A DNA stretch of 53,544 nucleotides from Coriobacteriia bacterium (GTDB lineage Bacteria > Actinomycetota > Coriobacteriia > Anaerosomatales > Anaerosomataceae). How positions within the stretch are numbered: position 1 is the stretch's first letter; every line of letters begins with the position of its first letter. The notes under the pieces were generated by a model. The model searched no databases. It was not told the DNA's origin and was given only the letters and a program-made list of their open reading frames with translations. Location: contig JAUSOQ010000072.1 in NCBI GenBank assembly GCA_030655755.1, forward strand, positions 1 to 53,544, read 5' to 3'. Positions 7,789 to 16,394 of the stretch are shown piece after piece. A program made the translations under genes and the position numbers.

Positions 7789-8246
7789 ACATCAACAAGC
7801 TGCGCGAGCACCTCTGCGCTACGTACCCGGATCTCTGCCCGCTGTTCTCGATCGAGTTCGGTGATGGGTCGCTGACGGTTGCGCCCGAGCGTCTGCACTC
7901 GGCCGCTTCGGACATGCGTGACTTGGGATTCGACTTTCTCGGCATGGTGACCGCTGTGGATCGCGGCGAGACTTTTGAACTCGTCTATCGGATCCAGTCG
8001 CGAAAGATGAGCGCAGGGATCTTCCTGAAGGCCTATGTCTCACGAGAAGAGCCGTATATCTCGTCTGTCTACGATCTGTGGCCTGCCGCCGACTGGCAGG
8101 AGCGCGAGGTCTACGACATGTTCGGCATCATCTTTGAAGGCCATCCAGATCTCCGTCGCATCCTGCTCACGGACGACTGGGTAGGCTACCCGCTCAGAAA
8201 AGACTACGAAGACGAGCGGATGATCCGCCGTCCCGACTACATCTAG
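7785..8246 (+). CDS. nuoC: NADH-quinone oxidoreductase subunit C
   Basis: The 153-residue protein is a peripheral-arm scaffold subunit (30-kDa family) that docks NuoD. The diagnostic segment EREVYDMFGIIFEGHPDLRR with the following ILLTDDWVGYPLRKDYE lies in the C-terminal third. It is a stand-alone NuoC, not fused to NuoD. GTG 7785 overlaps the nuoB stop in GTGA. nuoD follows with an AGGAGG that itself overlaps the nuoC stop codon. Confidence 0.93.
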   Translation: MNINKLREHLCATYPDLCPLFSIEFGDGSLTVAPERLHSAASDMRDLGFDFLGMVTAVDRGETFELVYRIQSRKMSAGIFLKAYVSREEPYISSVYDLWPAADWQEREVYDMFGIIFEGHPDLRRILLTDDWVGYPLRKDYEDERMIRRPDYI

Positions 8247-8258
8247 GAGGTGTGTGCT

Positions 8259-9353
8259 TTGTCTGAAGAGCTCGTTGTCAACATAGGTCCGGCGCACCCC
8301 TCCACACACGGGGTGTGCCGCGTCATCGTCACACTCGACGGTGAGGTCGTACGGCACTCCGAGGTCGTTATCGGCCACCTGCATCGCGGCATCGAGAAGA
8401 TGGCCGAGAACAGAACCTACCTGCAGATCGTGCCGCTGACCGACCGTCTGGACTACGTCGGCTCGATGTATGCCAACTGGGCGTACTGCCGCGCGGTCGA
8501 GCGGCTCGCCGGTATTCGCGTGCCGGAGCGTGCCGAGTACATCCGCGTGATCGTGTGCGAATTGCAGCGGATCGCAAGCCACATGATGTCGGTCGGGCCC
8601 GCAGGCGCCGACACGGGAGCGACCAGCGTGTTCATGTACACGTTCAATCAGCGCGAGCAGGTCGTCGATCTGTTCGAGCAGCTGTGCGGCGCGCGTCTGA
8701 CCTACAACTATGTACGCCCGGGCGGCGTGTCGATGGACACACCCGTTGGTTGGGCCGACAACGTGCGTGCCTTCTGTCGCACGCATCCCGCAGCCATGGC
8801 CGAGGTCGATCGGCTGCTCTTCGGCAACGTGATCGCACGTCAGCGCATGAAGGGTATCGGGGTGCTGTCAGCGCCAGACGCGGTCGCATGGGGAGCATCG
8901 GGGCCTGTCGCCCGCGGTTCGGGCGTGAGCTGGGACCTTCGCCGGGATAGCGCCTACAGCATCTACCCGCGTCTGGATTTCGACGTGCCGGTCGGGTCGA
9001 ACGGTGACTGCTACGATCGTGCACGGGTCCGCCTGTGGGAGTGCATCGAGAGCTGCCATATCATCGAGCAGGCGCTCGATCAGATGGAGCCCGGTCCGGT
9101 GATGGCCGAGGCCGTCCCGCGGCTGCTCGCACCGCCTCCCGGAGAAGCCTACGACCACATCGAGAGCGCGCGCGGTTCTCTCGGCGTCTATCTGGTGTCT
9201 GACGGTACGCCGCGGCCGTATCGCATGAAGGTGCGCTCACCGGCGTTTTGCAACCTCGCGCTGCTTCCCAAGCTGGCCGAAGGGCATACGCTGTCCGATC
9301 TTATCGTGATCTTAGGTTCGCTTGACCCCGTCTTCGGGGAGGTGGACCGGTGA
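8259..9353 (+). CDS. nuoD: NADH-quinone oxidoreductase subunit D
   Basis: The 364-residue product is the 49-kDa-type subunit, homologous to [NiFe]-hydrogenase large subunits, forming the quinone-binding pocket with NuoB and NuoH. The N-terminus NIGPAHPSTHGV, RGIEKMAENRTYLQIVPLTDRLDY and the C-terminal ending GSLDPVFGEVDR are all typical. The hydrogenase nickel-binding cysteines are absent, as expected for a complex I subunit. The TTG at 8259 is chosen because AGGAGG (8245-8250) lies 8 nt upstream; the GTG at 8250 is overlapped by that ribosome-binding site. It overlaps nuoH by 4 nt. Confidence 0.92.
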   Translation: MSEELVVNIGPAHPSTHGVCRVIVTLDGEVVRHSEVVIGHLHRGIEKMAENRTYLQIVPLTDRLDYVGSMYANWAYCRAVERLAGIRVPERAEYIRVIVCELQRIASHMMSVGPAGADTGATSVFMYTFNQREQVVDLFEQLCGARLTYNYVRPGGVSMDTPVGWADNVRAFCRTHPAAMAEVDRLLFGNVIARQRMKGIGVLSAPDAVAWGASGPVARGSGVSWDLRRDSAYSIYPRLDFDVPVGSNGDCYDRARVRLWECIESCHIIEQALDQMEPGPVMAEAVPRLLAPPPGEAYDHIESARGSLGVYLVSDGTPRPYRMKVRSPAFCNLALLPKLAEGHTLSDLIVILGSLDPVFGEVDR

Positions 9354-10297
9354 GCTTTTTGTGGGGAGTCGTATGGGGTGTCGCGGCGGTGCTCGTGGTC
9401 GCGGTCGGCGCGATCATCGGCGTGTGGTGGGAGCGTAAGGTCGCCGCCCGCATCCAGTTGCGCCTCGGGCCGCAGCAGATCGGGCCCGCAGGCTCGCTGC
9501 AGATGGTCGCCGACGTACTCAAGCTGCTCGTGAAAGAAGACATCGTGCCCGACGCTTCCGACGAACCGTTCTTCCGCTACGCGCCGCTCGCGGTCTTCGC
9601 CCCGGTGGCTATGTCGATCGCGGTGATCCCGTTTGCGGCCGGTTGGGCGCCGTTCGATGCGAGCGTCGGGGTGTTCTTCTTCCTTGCTGTTCCGTCGATC
9701 GGTGTACTCGGCATCCTCTTTTCGGCATGGGCGTCGCACAACACCTTGTCTGCGCTCGGCGGTGTTCGCGCTGCCGCGCAGATGGTCAGCTATGAAGTAC
9801 CCAGGTCACTGTCGGTGCTCTCGGTGCTTGTCCTTGCGGGCACACTTCGACCGGTCGGCGTGATGGACGCATGGCAGTGGTGGTGGATACCGGCGACGTT
9901 CGTCGGCTTCATCGTCTACCTGATCTCATCGATCGCCGAGATGAACCGCGGGCCCTTCGACATCCCCGAGGCGGAGTCAGAACTCGTCGCCGGGTACTTC
10001 GCCGACTACGCCGGGATCCGGTGGGCCGTGTTCATGATGGGTGAGTACGGCGCGATGATCTCGGCCAGTCTGTTTGGCGCGGCAATGTTCCTGGGTGGCT
10101 ATCACCTGCTACCCGGGGCGCTGGGCATCGTCGCGTTCATTGCGGTAGCCTCGCTGCTCATGACCGTGATCATGTGGGTGAAGTGGACGCTGCCGCGGAT
10201 GCGCCAGGACCAGCTGATGGAGTTCTGTTGGAAGATGCTCACACCGATCGCGCTCGTTCAGCTTCTCGTCGCGGGGGTGATCGCTGCATGGCTGTAG
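9350..10297 (+). CDS. nuoH: NADH-quinone oxidoreductase subunit H
   Basis: This 315-residue membrane subunit with about eight transmembrane helices connects the peripheral arm to the proton-pumping arm and forms part of the quinone channel. Characteristic sequences are GVWWERKVAARIQLRLGPQQ near residues 24-43, ADVLKLLVKEDIVP, and the loop EMNRGPFDIPEAESELVAGY. GTG 9350 overlaps the nuoD stop in GTGA. The 3' end overlaps the nuoI-like fusion gene by 10 nt. The length is normal. Confidence 0.94.
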   Translation: MSFLWGVVWGVAAVLVVAVGAIIGVWWERKVAARIQLRLGPQQIGPAGSLQMVADVLKLLVKEDIVPDASDEPFFRYAPLAVFAPVAMSIAVIPFAAGWAPFDASVGVFFFLAVPSIGVLGILFSAWASHNTLSALGGVRAAAQMVSYEVPRSLSVLSVLVLAGTLRPVGVMDAWQWWWIPATFVGFIVYLISSIAEMNRGPFDIPEAESELVAGYFADYAGIRWAVFMMGEYGAMISASLFGAAMFLGGYHLLPGALGIVAFIAVASLLMTVIMWVKWTLPRMRQDQLMEFCWKMLTPIALVQLLVAGVIAAWL

Positions 10298-12342
10298 AAC
10301 GCGACAGACTCAAGGTGCCCGAGTCGGTATCTGACGAGTATGCTCCCGGCGTGAAGGGCTTTTTCCAGGGTGCGCTCTCCGTGTTGACCGGCCTCGGTAT
10401 CACCGCCAGAGCCGCGACCCGCACACCGACGACTGTGCGATATCCTGACGAGAAACTGACACTCAGTGATCGTTGGCGCGGACCGCTATACCTGCGTGGG
10501 GCGTTGGGTCGGGATTCGATAGATATCATCTCGGCGCCACCGGACGAGTACAACGGCGTGATCGACGAGCTGTATCGCACTGAGCGCCTTTCGCCGTGCA
10601 TAGGTAACTGCCCCGCGAACGTGGATGCTCGTGGCCAGGCCTTCCTGATCGCCGATGACCGGGTGCCCGAGGCCTATGAGCTTGTTCGCGAGCGCAACAT
10701 CTTGCCGGGCGTGCTCGGCCGCATCTGTCACCACCCGTGTGAGACCGCGTGCCGCCGCACTCGCTACGATGAACCGATCTCGATCCGGCCGTTGCACCGC
10801 TTTGCGTACGAGGAGTATCGCAAGGTGGCGTCCGAACGGATCAAGCCGCTGCCGCAGACGCGCGGCAAGCGAGTCGCGATCGTCGGCGCCGGACCCTCCG
10901 GCCTGACCGCGGCCCACGATCTGATGCGTCTGGGTTACACCGTGACGATGTATGAGGGGGAGTCTAAGCCGGGGGGCGCGCTGTCTACCGGCGTGCCGTC
11001 ATACCGCCTTCCGCGTGACGTGCTCTACAACGAGATCGACAACATCGTCGCAATGGGACTGGATCTGCATTGCGGTGTGAAAGTCGGCAAGGACGTCATG
11101 CTCGCCGATATCATGCGTGACAACGATGCAGTGTTGGTGGCGGTCGGCTTGCAGCAGAGCCGCATCCTGCCGCTGCCAGGCACCGACGCGGAAGGTGTCA
11201 TCGGGGCGCTGGAGTTTTTGTGGGCCGCCAACAACCTCGGCGAGGCAGGGGTCGCAGGTAAGCGAGTCCTCGTCATCGGTGGCGGCAACGTGGCCGTTGA
11301 CGTTGCGCGTTGCGCGTTGCGCGTAGGTGCTTCAGAAGTGAAGCTGGCGTGCCTTGAGGGCGATAACGAGATGCCGTGCCATCCGTGGGAGATCGAGGAG
11401 GCCATCGATGAAGGTGTCATCGCGATGTGCTCGCTTGGTCCCGTGGAGGTGCTGAGTAGCGAGAACAAGGTCACCGGGATGCGGATGCGGCCCTGTCTGT
11501 CGGTGTTCGATGAGTCCGGCCGCTTCTCGCCGACCTACGGTGAAGAGATGACCGACATCGAGACCGACGTCGTCGTGTTCTCCATAGGTCAGGCCGCCGT
11601 GCTCGATGATCTTGTGAGTGGTACGGCGCTGCTCGTCTCGGGCAGAGGCCAGCTGGTCGTCGATAGTACGGACTTCACGACATCGGCGCCGGGAGTCTTC
11701 GCGTGCGGGGAGGTCGTCACCGGTCCCGGGAGCGCTATCGGGTCGATCGCGACAGGGCACGAGGCTGCAACTTCGGTCCACCGCTATCTTGAAGGACAGT
11801 CGTTGACCGAGGGTCGCGTTCCGCGACCGGTACCGGTTCTCGAGAAATATGGTCCGGTTGATTTCGATTACGTTGAGCCGGAGCGGCGTAGAGCGGTCAT
11901 CGAGCTCGCCGATCCCGAGGAGCGGGTCACTGATTTTCGGGTGGTCGAGCCGGGACTCACGCGAGAGCAGGCTATGGCCGAGGCCATGCGCTGCTTGCGA
12001 TGCGAGTCCGAGGTCTGTGTGGGTTGCACGTTCTGTGCGCGGGTGTGTCCGGACTATGCGATCAAGGTGGAGCGCAGCGACGAACCGGGTGCGCGTTGCC
12101 TTACCACGTACGAACTCGATCTCACCAAGTGCTGCTTCTGTGGTCTCTGTGCCGAGCAGTGCCCCACCGGTGCACTGCAGCACAGCGGCCAGTACGAGCT
12201 GTCTTTCTACCATCGCGAGCTGATGGTCTTCGACAAGGGAGAGATGTTGCGCGACGGGGGCGGGACGCGTTCAACTGGTCGTGACGGCATCACATCGCCG
12301 GCGTGCCCGGCGCCGCCACGCAAAGCGGGGGAGGCGTCATGA
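10288..12342 (+). CDS. NuoI-GltD fusion: complex I ferredoxin subunit with an inserted Fe-S flavoprotein oxidoreductase
   Basis: The uninterrupted 684-residue frame occupies the nuoI position. Residues about 20-66 match the NuoI N-terminus (GFFQGALSVLTGLGITARAA, YPDEK, RWRG). Residues about 100-545 form a complete GltD/NfnB-like module: Fe-S cysteines C104/C108 and C147/C151/C155, FAD motif GAGPSGLTAAHDL (200-212), NAD(P) motif GGGNVAVDVAR (331-341) and the second FAD site FACGEVVTGPGSA (471-483). After C569/C572 come the two NuoI [4Fe-4S] motifs, C577-C580-C583-C587 and C615-C618-C621-C625, and the NuoI-type ending YELSFYHRELMVFDKGEML. NuoI normally has about 150-200 residues. The paired arginines binding NADPH in relatives are replaced by LE (356-357), which favours NADH (inference). 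ATG 10288 overlaps nuoH by 10 nt and the stop overlaps nuoJ. It is probably the electron-entry subunit, since nuoEFG are absent here. Confidence 0.88.
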   Translation: MAVERDRLKVPESVSDEYAPGVKGFFQGALSVLTGLGITARAATRTPTTVRYPDEKLTLSDRWRGPLYLRGALGRDSIDIISAPPDEYNGVIDELYRTERLSPCIGNCPANVDARGQAFLIADDRVPEAYELVRERNILPGVLGRICHHPCETACRRTRYDEPISIRPLHRFAYEEYRKVASERIKPLPQTRGKRVAIVGAGPSGLTAAHDLMRLGYTVTMYEGESKPGGALSTGVPSYRLPRDVLYNEIDNIVAMGLDLHCGVKVGKDVMLADIMRDNDAVLVAVGLQQSRILPLPGTDAEGVIGALEFLWAANNLGEAGVAGKRVLVIGGGNVAVDVARCALRVGASEVKLACLEGDNEMPCHPWEIEEAIDEGVIAMCSLGPVEVLSSENKVTGMRMRPCLSVFDESGRFSPTYGEEMTDIETDVVVFSIGQAAVLDDLVSGTALLVSGRGQLVVDSTDFTTSAPGVFACGEVVTGPGSAIGSIATGHEAATSVHRYLEGQSLTEGRVPRPVPVLEKYGPVDFDYVEPERRRAVIELADPEERVTDFRVVEPGLTREQAMAEAMRCLRCESEVCVGCTFCARVCPDYAIKVERSDEPGARCLTTYELDLTKCCFCGLCAEQCPTGALQHSGQYELSFYHRELMVFDKGEMLRDGGGTRSTGRDGITSPACPAPPRKAGEAS

Positions 12343-12833
12343 GCGCGACTGTTGCATACGTGTTCGCACTGCTACTCCTCCTCGGGGGGGCGGTCGGCGT
12401 GATGTTGTGCCGTGAGGCGCTGCGTCTCACCCTCGCATTCGGTGTCTTCCTGCTCGGCGTCGCTGCCTGCTTTCTCTACTTCGGTCTCGCTTTTCTCGCT
12501 GTGGCGGAAGTCTTCGTCTACGTCGGTGGCGTGCTGATACTCGTGCTCTTCGCGCTGATGATCGTGCGTCGTGCCGACGAAGACCGGGTGCTGATGGACA
12601 TCCGCTTCGACTGGGGGTCGGCTACCACCGCGATCGGAGTAGCGATCCTGATCATGATGATGTTGTGGTCCGAGTTCGATGTGCTCGTGCCGCCCACAGG
12701 AACTTCCGATCCCGCTGCACTGGCCGCAACACTTTTGGGCCACTATCTGGTGCCCTTTGAGATCGTAGGCGGTCTGCTGCTCGTCGCGGTGCTCGCCGTC
12801 CTGGCCATCGTGGGCAAGGAGGACGGACGATGA
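12339..12833 (+). CDS. nuoJ: NADH-quinone oxidoreductase subunit J
   Basis: The 164-residue integral membrane protein has five predicted transmembrane helices. The segment LAVAEVFVYVGGVLILVLFALM is the conserved NuoJ helix 3, which carries the pi-bulge involved in the conformational coupling of quinone reduction to proton pumping. ATG 12339 overlaps the fusion-gene stop in ATGA and follows GGGGGAGG. An earlier in-frame ATG at 12303 lies within the fusion gene and lacks a ribosome-binding site. It overlaps nuoK by 4 nt. Confidence 0.88.
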   Translation: MSATVAYVFALLLLLGGAVGVMLCREALRLTLAFGVFLLGVAACFLYFGLAFLAVAEVFVYVGGVLILVLFALMIVRRADEDRVLMDIRFDWGSATTAIGVAILIMMMLWSEFDVLVPPTGTSDPAALAATLLGHYLVPFEIVGGLLLVAVLAVLAIVGKEDGR

Positions 12834-13126
12834 GCATGCTGGTCGCGTGTTCGGTCGTGTTCGGTATCGGTCTGTTCGTGGTGCTCTCGCGTCGGGATAT
12901 CATCGCCCTGCTGATCGGTCTCGAACTGATGTTGGGTTCTGCCAACGTCTTGCTGGTCGCGCTTTCGACCTTGAACGGTCATGACCCGGCGACGACTCAG
13001 TCGGTCGGTGTGATGGTCCTTGTCTTGGCCGCGGCTGAGGCCGCGCTCGGGCTCGCGCTTCTCATCGCGTCGGTGCGCCGCACCGGGCGTTCGCGTGTCG
13101 AGGAGTTCGAGGAGGTGACCGGCTGA
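12830..13126 (+). CDS. nuoK: NADH-quinone oxidoreductase subunit K
   Basis: This 98-residue, three-helix MrpC-like membrane subunit has the conserved buried glutamate in ALLIGLELMLGSANV and a second in AAAEAALGLAL, both part of the proton path. ATG 12830 overlaps nuoJ by 4 nt (ATGA), and the stop shares one base with the nuoL ATG. Length and hydropathy match the family. Confidence 0.92.
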   Translation: MSMLVACSVVFGIGLFVVLSRRDIIALLIGLELMLGSANVLLVALSTLNGHDPATTQSVGVMVLVLAAAEAALGLALLIASVRRTGRSRVEEFEEVTG

Positions 13127-14946
13127 TGTCGATATTGGTGCAACAGCCGTGGATCGCCGTACTCGTCCCCGCGACGCTGGCGTTCGTCATCGCCCTCGGG
13201 GGACGTCGCGCGGTCCCGTTGACGCGCTGGCTTGCGCTGGTCGGCCCCCTTACGGTTCTTGCGACGGGCGTGGCGGGGCTTGCAGGCGCAGGATCCGATC
13301 CTGCGATAGTGAGTGTGTCCTGGCTCGCGCAGGGCGCCCGGTCCATCGCAGTGGGCGCGTCGGTCGATGCGCTTGCTGCCGTGATGCTCACGGTCGTGGG
13401 TGTCGTCTCGGCGATGGTCGTGCTCTTCTCGGTCGGATACATGGCCGAGGACCCCGCGCAGGCTCGCTACTTCGCGTTGGTCTCTGTTTTCAGCGCAGCG
13501 ATGACCGGGCTTGTGATCTCCACTACGCTGGTCGGTCTGTTCGCCGCGTGGGAACTCGTGGGCGCGTGTAGCTATCTGCTCATCGGCTTCTGGTACCGCA
13601 AACCCGCTGCGGCGAACGCCGCGATGAAAGCGTTCATCGTGACGCGTATCGGTGACGTCGGCTTCCTGCTGGGCATCGCGCTTTTGTGGGCGAACGCGGG
13701 TACGGCGGACATCGCCACAGTGAACACTGCGGTGGGTACGCTTCCGGTCGCCGTCGCTACACTGGCGGCGCTCATGCTCTTCGCCGGAGCGGCGGGCAAG
13801 TCGGCGCAGTTCCCTCTGCACATCTGGTTGCCCGAGGCGATGGAAGGTCCTACGCCGGTCTCGGCACTGATCCACGCGGCGACGATGGTTGCCGCAGGCG
13901 TCTTCCTGGTAGCCCGGATGTGGCCGGTGTTCGCCGCGTCGGAGATCGCGTTGCAGGTCATGTTGTGGGTCGGGCTCATCACGGCGCTCGGCGCCGCGAT
14001 GGCTGCCATCGCGCAGCGCGACATCAAGCGTGTCCTTGCCTACTCGACGATAAGCCAGCTCGGCTTCATGTTCGTGGCGCTCGGCGCCGGACAGTGGCAG
14101 ATCGCCATCTTCCACCTGGTGACGCACGCTGCCTTCAAAGCGCTGCTCTTCCTCGGCTCCGGCAGTGTGATCCACTCGGCCGGGACGCAAGACCTGCACG
14201 AGATGGGCGGACTGGGTCGCGTGATGCCGGTGACGATGGTGACCTGGGTGCTGGGCGCAGGAGCGCTTGCGGGCATTCCGCCGTTGGCGGGCTTTTTCTC
14301 CAAAGACGGCATCATCCACGCGGCGTGGGTCGCCTCGCCGGTCGCCGGTGCGGTGCTCGTGCTGGCGAGCCTGATGACGGCGTTCTACATCACGCGAGCG
14401 ACGCTTCTGGCGTTCGCGGGCGACTTCCGAGGGCAAGGACATCCTCACGAGTCGCCGTGGACCATGACGCTACCGCTGATGGTGCTTGCCGCAGGCGCGG
14501 TGGGACTGGGGTTTGCGGGAGGCTCGCTTGCAGAACTGCTCGGCGGGCATGGTGCGCTGGAGCCGGTCGTCGCGATCGTGTCGGCGCTGGTGGCTCTCAC
14601 AGGCGTTGCCGTGGGCTGGTCGTTCTACCGGCGGGGTCCGTCCGCGGACACGGTACTTGAAACACGTCTGGGAGCCGTATACCCCACTGCCGCCAATGCA
14701 TTCGGCGTTGATGCGCTGCTCACGAGACTGTTCGTGCGACCTGCCAGGTCTTTCGCCGAGAAGGTCTATGACGCGATCGACCGGAGGCTTATCGATGGCG
14801 CGGTCAACGGCGTCGGGAAGCTGGCGGTGGGCGCGGGGCGTTTGGCGGCCGGGCTCCAGACCGGTCAGATCGACCTGGCGGCGGCGATGGTGGGTGCGGG
14901 TATCGTGTTTTTGACCGCGCTCGTCATCGGTTGGGGAGGGAGGTAG
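13126..14946 (+). CDS. nuoL: NADH-quinone oxidoreductase subunit L
   Basis: The 606-residue antiporter-like subunit lies at the distal end of the membrane arm. The pump signature GKSAQFPLHIWLPEAMEGPT, followed by PVSALIHAATMV, is near residues 225-255, and AFKALLFLGSGSVIH near 335. The length and the C-terminal extension, which includes the lateral helix running along the membrane arm, match full-length NuoL. It starts at ATG 13126, overlapping nuoK by one base, and is followed by nuoM with 2 nt between. The long minus-strand frame inside it is a composition shadow. Confidence 0.94.
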   Translation: MSILVQQPWIAVLVPATLAFVIALGGRRAVPLTRWLALVGPLTVLATGVAGLAGAGSDPAIVSVSWLAQGARSIAVGASVDALAAVMLTVVGVVSAMVVLFSVGYMAEDPAQARYFALVSVFSAAMTGLVISTTLVGLFAAWELVGACSYLLIGFWYRKPAAANAAMKAFIVTRIGDVGFLLGIALLWANAGTADIATVNTAVGTLPVAVATLAALMLFAGAAGKSAQFPLHIWLPEAMEGPTPVSALIHAATMVAAGVFLVARMWPVFAASEIALQVMLWVGLITALGAAMAAIAQRDIKRVLAYSTISQLGFMFVALGAGQWQIAIFHLVTHAAFKALLFLGSGSVIHSAGTQDLHEMGGLGRVMPVTMVTWVLGAGALAGIPPLAGFFSKDGIIHAAWVASPVAGAVLVLASLMTAFYITRATLLAFAGDFRGQGHPHESPWTMTLPLMVLAAGAVGLGFAGGSLAELLGGHGALEPVVAIVSALVALTGVAVGWSFYRRGPSADTVLETRLGAVYPTAANAFGVDALLTRLFVRPARSFAEKVYDAIDRRLIDGAVNGVGKLAVGAGRLAAGLQTGQIDLAAAMVGAGIVFLTALVIGWGGR

Positions 14947-14948
14947 GC

Positions 14949-16394
14949 ATGAACGTACTACTTCCCATCGCGATACCGCTTACAGGTGCGCTCGTTGTCG
15001 CCCTCGCCGGACGTGGAGAGTCGGGAGGCGCGCGACGAGTGTCGGCGATGTTCGCGTTCGCGACATTCGCCGTGACCGTCTACCTGGCTTTCGCGTGGAA
15101 TGCCGAAGGTGGGGAGTGCATCAGGTGGGTCATCAGCAGTGCTCAGGGTCTGGGAGTGTTGAGCCTTGCGGTTGACGGTCTGTCGTTGCCACTCGTCGTG
15201 CTCACCGGGTTCCTCGGCCTGATCGCCGTTCTCACCTCGTGGGAGGTACACGAGCACGCTGCCGCACATCATGCGCTGTTGCTTTGCCTTGAGGCGGCCG
15301 TCATGACCGTCTTCTTGGCGGACAACGTCATCCTCTTCTACGTCGCATGGGAAGCCGTGCTCATCCCGATGTTCTTCCTGATCTCGGTGTGGGGTCACGA
15401 GAACCGACGTGCTGCCGCGTTCAAGTTCTTCATCTACACGTTCGCAGGCTCGGCGCTGATGCTCGTGGGCATCATCACGCTCCTTGTGTCATCGCCATTG
15501 GGATCGCTGGCCGGAGGAGTGACTGCGATCTCAGCGGACAAGCAGACGCTCGTGTTCTGGCTGCTTGCGGCGGGGCTGCTTGTCAAGGTGCCGGTGGTAC
15601 CGTTGCATACATGGCTGCCCGACGCGCACGTGGAAGCTCCGACAGCGGGCTCGATCATGCTCGCAGGCGTCTTGCTGAAGATGGGAGGCTATGGTCTGCT
15701 GCGCATAGCGCTTCCCGTCGCACCTGATGCGTTCGCGGCTGCCGGACCCGTTCTGGCGGTGCTGGGCGGTATCGGTATCGTGTACGGAGCGATACTCGCC
15801 CTCGGTCAGCGGGATCTCAAACGGTTGGTCGCGTACTCGTCGGTCGCTCATATGGGCTTCATGTTGCTCGCGATGTCGACCGGCACCCGGCTCGGTATCG
15901 GTGCTGCGATGCTTATCATGGTGAGCCATGGTGTGGTCTCCGGTCTGCTGTTCTTCTTAGTGGGCGCGATCTACGATCGCACGCATACGCGTGAGATATC
16001 GCGTTTCGGCGGTCTGATATCGCAGATACCTGTGTGGGGCGGGGTGTTCGTCTTCGGAGCGCTTGCGAGCCTCGGGCTTCCCGGTCTGTCGGGCTTCCCG
16101 GGCGAACTCCTGAGCGTGCTGGAGGGGTTCGGGAGATTCGGCTGGTGGATCGCGCCGATCGGTGTGGGCGTCATTCTCGGCGCTGCGTACAACCTGTACG
16201 CCGTGCGTGCAGTCGCACACGGTGAGCCATCGGCCGAGTGGCAGGGGATATCTGACCTGGGTGTGCGTGAGCGGTTGATCGCTGCATCGTTCGTGGTGTG
16301 CATCGTCGGTCTGGGTCTGTGGCCGGGGACGGTGTTGTCGGTGACCGATGCGGCGAGCCGCGTCCTTTCGATGGCTTTGGGAGGCGGGCAGTAG
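14949..16394 (+). CDS. nuoM: NADH-quinone oxidoreductase subunit M
   Basis: The 481-residue antiporter-like proton-pumping subunit has about 14 transmembrane helices. The conserved pump region reads LVKVPVVPLHTWLPDAHVEA then PTAGSIMLAGVLLKMGGYG, and FYVAWEAVLIPMF contains the key helix-5 glutamate. ATG 14949 is selected, with GGGAGG 7 nt upstream at the end of nuoL; an upstream in-frame TTG lies within nuoL. nuoN starts immediately after the stop codon. Confidence 0.94.
   Translation: MNVLLPIAIPLTGALVVALAGRGESGGARRVSAMFAFATFAVTVYLAFAWNAEGGECIRWVISSAQGLGVLSLAVDGLSLPLVVLTGFLGLIAVLTSWEVHEHAAAHHALLLCLEAAVMTVFLADNVILFYVAWEAVLIPMFFLISVWGHENRRAAAFKFFIYTFAGSALMLVGIITLLVSSPLGSLAGGVTAISADKQTLVFWLLAAGLLVKVPVVPLHTWLPDAHVEAPTAGSIMLAGVLLKMGGYGLLRIALPVAPDAFAAAGPVLAVLGGIGIVYGAILALGQRDLKRLVAYSSVAHMGFMLLAMSTGTRLGIGAAMLIMVSHGVVSGLLFFLVGAIYDRTHTREISRFGGLISQIPVWGGVFVFGALASLGLPGLSGFPGELLSVLEGFGRFGWWIAPIGVGVILGAAYNLYAVRAVAHGEPSAEWQGISDLGVRERLIAASFVVCIVGLGLWPGTVLSVTDAASRVLSMALGGGQ

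Noticed and set aside
10288-12342. Two separate genes or a frameshift instead of the NuoI-GltD fusion
   Set aside because: The frame is continuous with no stop, the NuoI halves flank the flavoprotein on both sides, and one start and one stop fit tightly between nuoH and nuoJ. A sequencing or assembly join cannot be excluded from sequence alone but is not suggested by it.
12997-14448. 483-codon minus-strand open frame inside nuoL
   Set aside because: It is an Arg/His/Asp-rich composition shadow of a GC-rich gene on the other strand; nuoL is unambiguous. Other long antisense frames (for example 23327-24790 and 31736-33307) were rejected for the same reason.
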